A DNA stretch of 8,224 bases from an uncultured Synergistia bacterium (GTDB taxonomy: Bacteria; Eremiobacterota; SpSt-956; JAKJGF01). A model generated the notes under the pieces. The model worked only from the letters and a program-made list of their open reading frames with translations. It was not told where the DNA came from and did not search any database. Of the stretch, positions 1 to 5,509 are shown piece by piece; positions within the stretch are counted from its first letter, which is position 1; every line of letters starts with the position of its first letter. The translations under genes and the position numbers were made by a program. The DNA lies in assembly GCA_937888925.1 (NCBI GenBank), contig CALARM010000376.1, positions 1-8,224 of the forward strand, read 5' to 3'.

Positions 1-55
1 CTGAATAATATTTATTTTTTCCTGTTCTTTTTCCTGAATAATATTTATTTTTTCC
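1..55 (-). repeat. 33-bp (11-residue) tandem coiled-coil repeat running to the window edge
   Basis: The 22 bases at 1-22 are identical to those at 34-55, a period of 33 bases. They encode EKINIIQ twice (residues 335-341 and 346-352), separated by EKEQ. An 11-residue period is a hendecad, which is a standard coiled-coil periodicity. The second copy is cut by the window edge, so the number of copies is unknown. Confidence 0.85.
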
Positions 56-1056
56 AAAAGTTGTTCATTAATAGTTCTCTGTATTTCTAATTCTCTTTCT
101 TTATCTTTTTCCTCAATAACTCTGAGCCTTTCTATTTGTTGTTCATTAATAGTTCTCTGTATTTCTAATTCTCTCTCTTTATCTTTTTCCTCAATGACTC
201 TGAGCCTTTCTGAATACTGTTCGGCAATAATTTTTTCTTTTTCCAGTTCTTTTTCTTTTATCATATCTTCAATTTTATTTATATCTTTTATATTCTTCAA
301 ATATTTATCCCTGTAATATATTTTTTCAGAACCGGTTACATATATTTGAAAGTTTTTTTCCAGAATATGATAGGATTTTATAAGCTCATCTGAAAGATTG
401 TAATATTTGTAAATTTCTTTAAGAGGAATAAAATTCTCAATACCTAAATCATTAAACCCATATCCGCTTTTACATTTATAAAATATGAATAAAACTCTAA
501 AAAAGATAAAAGAGACTGGTAAAGAGTCCTGGAAAATCCATTCATTATCGAGTATATAGTAATTATTGTCTTTTTCAATAATATTATCAAAAGTTGGATC
601 TATAAAAGAAATGGTATGAAATTTTTCTTCAGAAGTTAATAAATTTAAATCTATGCCATGAAATAAATTGGAATTGCTGGTTATTATAAATTTACCTGTT
701 GTTTTAAAAGAATTATTCAATAGATTATAGTATTTTTTTATTAAAGTGAAGAATTCTTTTTTATCCTGCTTAAAAAAGGAATTTAAAAGGATTTTTTCGA
801 AACTCTGACCTTCAATGAATTCATAGGAAATATAATTATCTTTTTTTTCATAAATCTCCGGTAATTTTATTTTTTTGTCTAATATATTATCTTTAAGGGT
901 AAAATAGCTGTTGTAAATATTTTCAATATGGCTATAAGCTTCTTTAGTCAGGGCTTTCTTTATAACCTTCTTTTGACCATTTTCTTCTATTATACTTGTT
1001 TCTGTTTGAAATTCTGGTAATCTATGTCTATTATATATACTGTAAATTACTTCCAT
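1..1056 (-). CDS. WbdD-like kinase domain plus coiled-coil 'ruler' protein, partial (C-terminus off window)
   Basis: Open from an ATG at 1056 to the window edge: 352 codons, no stop, so the C-terminus is missing. Residues about 25-250 look like a small-molecule/sugar kinase fold: K34 in VIKKAL as a possible ATP lysine, a hinge-like YISYEFIEGQSFEKIL (75-90), then IDPTFDNII with D153 and N158 (catalytic loop) and ILDNEWIF with D170 (metal-binding Asp). The stretch after it, DNEWIFQDSLPVSFIFFR, resembles the DxEW...P.P..F..yR pattern I associate with kinase domains beside glycan methyltransferases. From about residue 255 the chain is highly charged (E/K/R with regular I/L) and predicted coiled coil, with internal repeats at 281-352. 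The start lies 2 bases after the methyltransferase stop, with only a weak AAGG 10 bases upstream, so translation is probably coupled. By analogy with WbdD, it would phosphorylate the non-reducing end of a glycan, and its coiled coil would set chain length. The kinase assignment is moderately sure; the ruler role is inferred. Confidence 0.75.
   Translation of the reverse strand, partial: MEVIYSIYNRHRLPEFQTETSIIEENGQKKVIKKALTKEAYSHIENIYNSYFTLKDNILDKKIKLPEIYEKKDNYISYEFIEGQSFEKILLNSFFKQDKKEFFTLIKKYYNLLNNSFKTTGKFIITSNSNLFHGIDLNLLTSEEKFHTISFIDPTFDNIIEKDNNYYILDNEWIFQDSLPVSFIFFRVLFIFYKCKSGYGFNDLGIENFIPLKEIYKYYNLSDELIKSYHILEKNFQIYVTGSEKIYYRDKYLKNIKDINKIEDMIKEKELEKEKIIAEQYSERLRVIEEKDKERELEIQRTINEQQIERLRVIEEKDKERELEIQRTINEQLLEKINIIQEKEQEKINIIQ
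61..216 (-). repeat. Two tandem copies of a 78-bp (26-residue) coiled-coil repeat
   Basis: Copy one is 139-216 and copy two is 61-138 in transcription order, encoding residues 281-306 and 307-332 of the kinase/coiled-coil protein. The shared peptide starts ERLRVIEEKDKERE and ends IQRTINEQ; 24 of 26 residues are identical. The blocks 61-133 and 139-211 differ at only two bases (T/C and A/G at 97/175 and 118/196), both synonymous. A degenerate earlier copy is recognisable at residues about 263-280 (E..xxKEKELE....I.EQ in the same register). Twenty-six residues over seven helical turns is compatible with a continuous coiled coil. Confidence 0.9.
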
Positions 1057-1058
1057 GT

Positions 1059-1946
1059 TTATTTTGCCTTTTTTGTAATAATTAGAAAGGAATTAGAAAA
1101 AAAATCGAATTTTTTATTTTTTGTAATATTAAAAAATGCTAGCCGTTCATTAAATAATTTGTATCTATCACTATCATAGTTAGGAGCATCCGGTAATATT
1201 TTATTAATGTCAGGAAGATATTTATCACTAAAAATTTCGCCGGGAAATTTATAGTCAGGATAGGGATAGTAAAATTTTATATCAGTAAAGTTATTGTTTT
1301 TAAGTAATTCTATTATTTCTTCTTTCCCGAATGTTTCTACTGTATCTGTATTTATATATCCTTCTATGCCATCAAACATTTTTCCTGTATGATCTTCTTT
1401 CGCTCCGGAAAAGTACTTCAATCCAAATTTATTTTCTATAGCAATAATAAGTTTTCCTTCCTGCTTCATCATATTTTTAATTTTATTAAAAATAGTACTA
1501 TATGGTTTTTTAGTTTTCATAAAACTTTTTGTATATTCTAAAACCCCAATTAGTGTTATGTAATCAAATTTCGTGTTAACTTCAATATCGATTATGTTTC
1601 CGACTATTATCTCTAAATTATCTGCATATTTATGCCTTTGTTTTATAATTTCAGCTCTTCTTTTGGAAAGTTCTACAGCTATTACTTTATTAAGTTTTTC
1701 ACAAAAAAGCCCTGTCAGAGCTCCGCATCCAGCACCTATTTCAAGCAGATTAGCTTCTTTATTAAATGGGTACCATTCAAGAAGGTTTCTTCTTTCAGGG
1801 GAAAGATGATATAGAATTGGCCATCGGTTATCATTTGCTAAAATATTTGTAAAATCATCAGTTCCTTTTACAATAGATAAAATTTCTTCTTCTATATCTC
1901 CGTCTGAGTATATATCTTTACCTTTATAAAAATCTAAATTTAGCAT
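1059..1946 (-). CDS. SAM-dependent methyltransferase, WbdD-type glycan-capping family
   Basis: A 295-residue class I methyltransferase. The SAM-binding motif I is LLEIGAGCGALTG (67-79), the acidic end of strand 2 is E92 in VIAVELSKRR, and a motif-II-like FDYITLIGVLEY spans 127-138. An N-terminal RWPILYHLSPERRNLLEW (41-58) and an IENKFGLKYFSGAKEDHTG stretch (170-188) are features I recognise from methyltransferases linked to kinase domains in surface glycan clusters. In WbdD the methyltransferase adds a methyl group to the kinase-made terminal phosphate; here the two activities are on separate chains. A good Shine-Dalgarno (GAGG core at 1953-1956, 6 bases from the ATG) supports the start at 1946. 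A long hairpin lies just upstream. The kinase-like gene follows after 2 bases, implying coupled translation and a joint role. The methyltransferase fold is secure; the substrate is inferred. Confidence 0.88.
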   Translation of the reverse strand: MLNLDFYKGKDIYSDGDIEEEILSIVKGTDDFTNILANDNRWPILYHLSPERRNLLEWYPFNKEANLLEIGAGCGALTGLFCEKLNKVIAVELSKRRAEIIKQRHKYADNLEIIVGNIIDIEVNTKFDYITLIGVLEYTKSFMKTKKPYSTIFNKIKNMMKQEGKLIIAIENKFGLKYFSGAKEDHTGKMFDGIEGYINTDTVETFGKEEIIELLKNNNFTDIKFYYPYPDYKFPGEIFSDKYLPDINKILPDAPNYDSDRYKLFNERLAFFNITKNKKFDFFSNSFLIITKKAK

Positions 1947-1950
1947 TTAC

Positions 1951-1957
1951 TTCCTCT
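1951..1957 (-). promoter_or_regulatory. Ribosome binding site of the methyltransferase gene
   Basis: Minus-strand AGAGGAA with its GAGG core 6 bases before the ATG at 1946. It is the strongest Shine-Dalgarno in the window and suggests the capping genes can be translated independently of the upstream propeller gene. Confidence 0.7.
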
Positions 1958-1972
1958 TATAAGTTTAAATGT

Positions 1973-2017
1973 ACTATACTTTTGCAAGATTTTTTTAAAA
2001 ATCTGTGAAAGTATAGT
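1973..2017. other. Long imperfect hairpin between the propeller and methyltransferase genes
   Basis: Outer arms of 10 perfect pairs (ACTATACTTT at 1973-1982 against AAAGTATAGT at 2008-2017) enclose a small internal mismatch and a second stem (AGATTTTT at 1987-1994 against AAAAATCT at 1997-2004). It sits 26 bases before the methyltransferase ATG. No run of T follows it in the gene direction, so it is not a canonical intrinsic terminator. It may stabilise the downstream transcript, attenuate partly, or be a remnant of a small palindromic element. The two central mismatches become G-T wobbles in plus-strand RNA, so it folds somewhat better in the direction opposite to the genes. Confidence 0.55.
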
Positions 2018-2075
2018 AAACTATATAAAAAATTATTTACTTCAAAGTTTGGTAATATTGTAAATTATTTAATTT

Positions 2076-3041
2076 TTATTGTATTTTTGAGTCTCTGCGT
2101 TCCTGCGAAGCTTGACTATGTCCCTTAAAATAATAGTATGTTTTTATGTTGCTGATTTTATCATTCTTAACGTTAAAACTTTTAACGCCACTTGATGCAT
2201 CTATCTCTGTTATAAAATATTTATTATCAAAGTAAGAAATATAATATGGAGTTCCTTCGAAACCAAATGTATTATACAGAGTTTCATATTCACCGTCTAC
2301 TAAATTGGTTAAATCCTTAATACGTACAAAATCGGGTTTTTTTTCTCCAGAAGCATTTGTATAAGAGGATATATAAAAATATTGCCCTATTTTTGCAATA
2401 TGATTCATTCCAATAAGTTCGTCGGGAACAGAATAACTTTTTAAAATGCTAAATCCATTTTTGTAATCTATTTTTAGTATGCTGGACCCGGACACTGTAT
2501 ACATATATCCATCTATTAAATTAAACGATCTTACATAACTTCCAAGCTCAGGGATTGTTTTAACATCAGTAATAATAGCTTTCCCTGACATATTGCCGAT
2601 TGTATATATTTTTTGCTCTAAAGAGGCGATTACATAAAAGCATTTCGTATCATCATCATATGCAACATAATGAGGTCTGCCTGTAATGTTTTCTATTATT
2701 TGTTTTTGCTGAAATTTATTTTTATATTTAATGAAAATTTTTAACATTGCATTATCAGTATCATCTATAATATATAGTTCTCCGTCACTTGCAATAGAAT
2801 GGCCGCCTTTTATATCTTTTGTTAAAGTATTCCACTTTGATATTTCATCTGTAAGATTATCATTATAAATAATCCGGTGATGATGACAATCAACAATAAA
2901 ATATGTGTCGTCTATTTTTTGAATCATAGTTGGTGTATATAAACTTGCTTCCCAATTTGGCACTTTTTTATAACCTGTTATAATGAGAAAGATTAATAAA
3001 ATCAGTAACAAATAGCATATTTCTATTCTTTTAAATTTCAT
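2076..3041 (-). CDS. Membrane-anchored six-bladed beta-propeller protein (NHL/SMP-30-like), function unknown
   Basis: A 321-residue protein with a short basic N-terminus (MKFKRIE) and one hydrophobic helix at about 9-22, so probably a signal anchor with an exported body. The rest shows about six spaced repeats of the propeller-blade type: around 36-60, GGHSIASDGELYIID (79-93), GRPHYVAYDDDTKCFYVIAS (121-140), SYVRSFNLIDGYMYTVSG (168-185), GMNHIAKIGQYFYIS (211-225) and GTPYYISYFDNKYFITEID (263-281). I see no catalytic motif. I chose the ATG at 3041 rather than one at 3086: it has a GAGG at 3051-3054 nine bases upstream and leaves the previous gene without overlap, while the longer form has no ribosome site and puts 15 residues before the basic N-terminus. 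It lies between the ABC ATPase and the capping genes, which suggests an envelope role with the polymer. It could bind glycan or scaffold export; neither is shown. The C-terminal 15 residues are polar and look like an added tail. Confidence 0.75.
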   Translation of the reverse strand: MKFKRIEICYLLLILLIFLIITGYKKVPNWEASLYTPTMIQKIDDTYFIVDCHHHRIIYNDNLTDEISKWNTLTKDIKGGHSIASDGELYIIDDTDNAMLKIFIKYKNKFQQKQIIENITGRPHYVAYDDDTKCFYVIASLEQKIYTIGNMSGKAIITDVKTIPELGSYVRSFNLIDGYMYTVSGSSILKIDYKNGFSILKSYSVPDELIGMNHIAKIGQYFYISSYTNASGEKKPDFVRIKDLTNLVDGEYETLYNTFGFEGTPYYISYFDNKYFITEIDASSGVKSFNVKNDKISNIKTYYYFKGHSQASQERRDSKIQ

Positions 3042-3050
3042 ACTCTCATA

Positions 3051-3054
3051 CCTC
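3051..3054 (-). promoter_or_regulatory. Ribosome binding site deciding the start of the propeller gene
   Basis: Minus-strand GAGG inside TTGAGG, nine bases before the ATG at 3041, and just past the stop of the ABC ATPase gene at 3064. The alternative in-frame ATG at 3086 has no purine-rich site before it. Confidence 0.6.
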
Positions 3055-3063
3055 AATATAATT

Positions 3064-4404
3064 TCATATACATAAACTAATATCAATTTTACTATCTAAA
3101 TCATAATATCCAACCAGTAGTGAAGAGCCCGTAACTTCAAATAATAATACATCATATAATCTGTGATAAACGACAAAATCATCAGCTTCATATTTTGTGC
3201 ACCCAATGGATAAAGCATATTGACCAGTCTGTATATTTAAAACTTGAGAAAATTCTATAATTACTACATTCCCTTTATTGTTACATCCTGTGTTTTTATA
3301 TTTATACATTGTATTTGTTCCTGTAATTTCGATGCCTTTCAGGTCTTTAATAGTATAAGCAAAAATAGGGTCTTCTATAGTTTCATTAAATTTGACTTTC
3401 ATTTTTATTGAAAATAGTTCTTTATTTATCAGATGCTGAGTTGGAGTATTATATTTATCAAAAATTCCAAAATCAATAATTTCTGCTTTATTGTTCCCGT
3501 ACGATAATAAATTTGGATTTATAGAGAATTTCTCCTTGAATATTTTCACGTCTGGCTGGCGTTCAGGTTCAATATTTACAGGAGTATCTTCATAACAGTG
3601 GACAAGTAATTGTTTGTATACATCAACAGCATCTTTAGGATTTGTTTCTATAATTTTGGAACCATTATTCAAAACAATACCTTTATTACAGTATCTTAAA
3701 ACGCTGTCCATGGAATGGGTTACAAATAAAATGGTCTTCTGTGCTTCCCTGAAGTCATTAAATTTTCTATAGCATTTTGCCTGGAAAGACATATCTCCTA
3801 CGCTCAAAGCTTCATCTATTATCAGAATTTCAGGATCTACATTTATGGCCACGGCAAAGGCAAGTCTTACGTACATTCCGCTGGAATAAATCTTCACCGG
3901 CTGATTGATAAACTCACCTATATCAGCAAAACCTATTATACCATCAACTTTTTTATCTATCTCTTCTTTTGTATATCCCATAATAGTACCGCTGAAGTAT
4001 ATATTCTCTATACCGGTGAATTCAGGATTAAATCCGGTACCCAATTCCAGAAGAGCAGATATTTTACCATTTACTGTAATATTTCCCAAAGAAGGAGTTA
4101 ATACCCCTGTTATTATCTTCAGTAGAGTTGATTTTCCTGAACCGTTTTTTCCTATTATACCTACTGTATCTCCTTTTTTTACTTCAAAATTTATATCATG
4201 AAGGGCATAAAACTCTTTATGATATTTCTTTTTTAAAGGATGAAGAGATTCCTTCAATCGATCCAGAGGATTATTGTAGAGTTTATATATTTTTGATAAA
4301 TTTTCCACTTTTATGGCAACATGCTCATTTGAAGGGTTTAAATCAGGTAATGTTTTTGAAATTATTAAATTATTTGATTCTTTAACTTCTGAAATATTAG
4401 TCAT
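3064..4404 (-). CDS. wzt: Polysaccharide ABC transporter ATPase with C-terminal Wzt-type carbohydrate-binding domain
   Basis: A 446-residue ATPase that would power export of a lipid-linked polysaccharide across the inner membrane. Motifs in order: Walker A GKNGSGKST (85-93), the Wzt-type Q-loop region ALLELGTGFNPEFTG (117-131), signature YSSGM (173-177), Walker B ILIIDE (193-198), D-loop SVGD (201-204) and switch H230 in FVTHS. The nucleotide-binding part ends near 265. A further 180 residues, rich in beta-strand, match the length and style of the Wzt C-terminal domain (core about 290-430), which in E. coli O8/O9a recognises the capped chain end. The first 30 residues precede the usual start of the ATPase fold, but no later Met is better. 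It starts one base after the PHP gene stop with no clear ribosome site, so coupling is likely. Its Wzm permease partner is normally adjacent but is not in this window. Confidence 0.92.
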   Translation of the reverse strand: MTNISEVKESNNLIISKTLPDLNPSNEHVAIKVENLSKIYKLYNNPLDRLKESLHPLKKKYHKEFYALHDINFEVKKGDTVGIIGKNGSGKSTLLKIITGVLTPSLGNITVNGKISALLELGTGFNPEFTGIENIYFSGTIMGYTKEEIDKKVDGIIGFADIGEFINQPVKIYSSGMYVRLAFAVAINVDPEILIIDEALSVGDMSFQAKCYRKFNDFREAQKTILFVTHSMDSVLRYCNKGIVLNNGSKIIETNPKDAVDVYKQLLVHCYEDTPVNIEPERQPDVKIFKEKFSINPNLLSYGNNKAEIIDFGIFDKYNTPTQHLINKELFSIKMKVKFNETIEDPIFAYTIKDLKGIEITGTNTMYKYKNTGCNNKGNVVIIEFSQVLNIQTGQYALSIGCTKYEADDFVVYHRLYDVLLFEVTGSSLLVGYYDLDSKIDISLCI

Positions 4405-4405
4405 T

Positions 4406-5365
4406 TTATTTTGTTATAAATACAGGCTGGCTCCAGGCACTGGTTCCATCTGATATGTTTATTGCTTTAACTCTAATATACAATTCATTACCCTGTATTT
4501 TATATTCTGACCCTGTTACATTATTTTCTTCTTTTAATATTTGACCACCTGTACTTATGAAATTAAATAGACATGTATTGCTACTTGTGGCAGTTATAGA
4601 ATTATTTTTGACTGTAACTTTAATATTATTTCCTGTAGAAGCATAGAAATTGCCTTCTTTCAGAGAATTTAATATTTCTTCTTTACTTTTATTATCTGCA
4701 TATAATACTATCCAGCCTTTATCAAATCCATCACCATTTATATTATGGCAGTCATCTACTGATAATCCGAAAATTCTTTTGTTTTTACTTAAAACATAAT
4801 CCCATTGTGTTTCTGCATAAGCATTTACTACTCTGTTAAAAACTTCTATAAAATTATAGTTATTATAGCCATTTAATTCATCATCAGACATAACATAGAA
4901 ACCTATCCAGTTAGGATGTGCTATGGAAATTAATTTATTATTATTTCTGTGAAAATCAATCACTTTTTGAACATCAGTATCTAAACTCTGCTGTTCAACA
5001 TCATATGCCGTTAAATGTCTGCTTACTGTTTCTTCTACACCGTTTATGAATGTAATTCCAGGTATATTCGGATCTGCTGTGATATAATCATGGTCAGTAA
5101 TTGAAATAAAATCATACCCTGCATTTTTATAGGCTGCCACTACTTCTCCAGGGGTATTATTACCATCACTATTTATGCTGTGGCAATGCAGTTGACCTTT
5201 GTATGAATTTAATTTAGGACTGTAGGGATTATCTACAATTATCCCATTATAGGTTGAAAATTCATTATTTGCACCACATCCAGAGAATAAAGTTGCAAAG
5301 AGGAGTAGAATGAATAGATATATTTTATTATAATTAAAAAAATTAGTTTTTTTGCGTTTATTCAT
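4406..5365 (-). CDS. PHP-domain metal-dependent phosphoesterase-like lipoprotein (CehA/McbA-like)
   Basis: A 319-residue exported protein. The basic N-terminus and hydrophobic stretch (15-28) end in LFSGC with C30 as the probable lipidated cysteine. The PHP metal ligands are visible: H60 and H62 in LHCHS, D67 in SDG, D91-H92 in ITDHD, E111 in NGVEET, H150 in IAHPNW, and D205/H207 in VDDCHN. This set supports a multi-metal active site hydrolysing a phosphoester or a related bond. A C-terminal segment (about 245-319) is beta-rich. It is first in the downstream transcription unit, 41 bases from a good promoter, and couples into the Wzt gene. No strong Shine-Dalgarno precedes the ATG, and an ATTCAT/ATGAAT inverted repeat (5360-5373) covers the start codon. 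Its location outside the membrane, beside a phosphate-capping system, makes a cap- or polymer-trimming role possible, but that is inference; the substrate is unknown. Confidence 0.85.
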   Translation of the reverse strand: MNKRKKTNFFNYNKIYLFILLLFATLFSGCGANNEFSTYNGIIVDNPYSPKLNSYKGQLHCHSINSDGNNTPGEVVAAYKNAGYDFISITDHDYITADPNIPGITFINGVEETVSRHLTAYDVEQQSLDTDVQKVIDFHRNNNKLISIAHPNWIGFYVMSDDELNGYNNYNFIEVFNRVVNAYAETQWDYVLSKNKRIFGLSVDDCHNINGDGFDKGWIVLYADNKSKEEILNSLKEGNFYASTGNNIKVTVKNNSITATSSNTCLFNFISTGGQILKEENNVTGSEYKIQGNELYIRVKAINISDGTSAWSQPVFITK

Positions 5366-5405
5366 AAATGAATTAAATAATTATCAGTATAAATAAGTGA
5401 GAATA

Positions 5406-5434
5406 ATTATAACACTAATAGAAATTTTAGTCAT
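5406..5434 (-). promoter_or_regulatory. Extended -10 sigma-70-type promoter for the PHP-wzt-capping unit
   Basis: On the minus strand a perfect TATAAT (5406-5411) is preceded by TGT, giving an extended -10. With a 17-base spacer, ATGACT (5429-5434) matches the TTGACA -35 box at four of six positions. Upstream, 5435-5475 is almost pure A/T, like an UP element. Predicted transcription start is near 5399, leaving a leader of about 35 bases before the ATG at 5365. In such AT-rich DNA chance matches are common, but the combination and placement are good. Confidence 0.65.
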
Positions 5435-5509
5435 TAATTAATTAAATTATTTTTTTATTTATTATTTCTTGTAACCATGGCGAATAGAATCTATATATTA
5501 ATCAGTTTT

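Noticed and set aside
1..216. Possible CRISPR-like or non-coding tandem array
   Set aside because: The repeats are directly adjacent with no spacers, keep a reading frame (periods of 78 and 33 bases) and encode a coiled coil inside a long open frame.
1573..1814. Two overlapping plus-strand open frames of 78 and 60 codons
   Set aside because: They lie opposite the SAM-binding region of the methyltransferase, have no recognisable features and are best explained as antisense shadows.
1973..2017. Intrinsic terminator after the propeller gene
   Set aside because: In the gene direction the hairpin is followed by ACATTTAAAC rather than a T-run, and the next gene belongs to the same functional set.
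3042..3086. Longer start of the propeller gene at 3086
   Set aside because: It overlaps the ABC ATPase gene by 23 bases, lacks a ribosome site, and places 15 residues before the basic N-terminus and membrane helix. The ATG at 3041 has a GAGG nine bases upstream.
3905..4385. Two plus-strand open frames of 98 and 85 codons
   Set aside because: They are antisense to the conserved ATPase motifs of the Wzt gene and have no independent support.
5435..5509. Terminator after the GT-C gene
   Set aside because: The region is AT-rich with a TTAATTAATTAA-like palindrome and short T/A runs, but no stable GC-containing stem was found.
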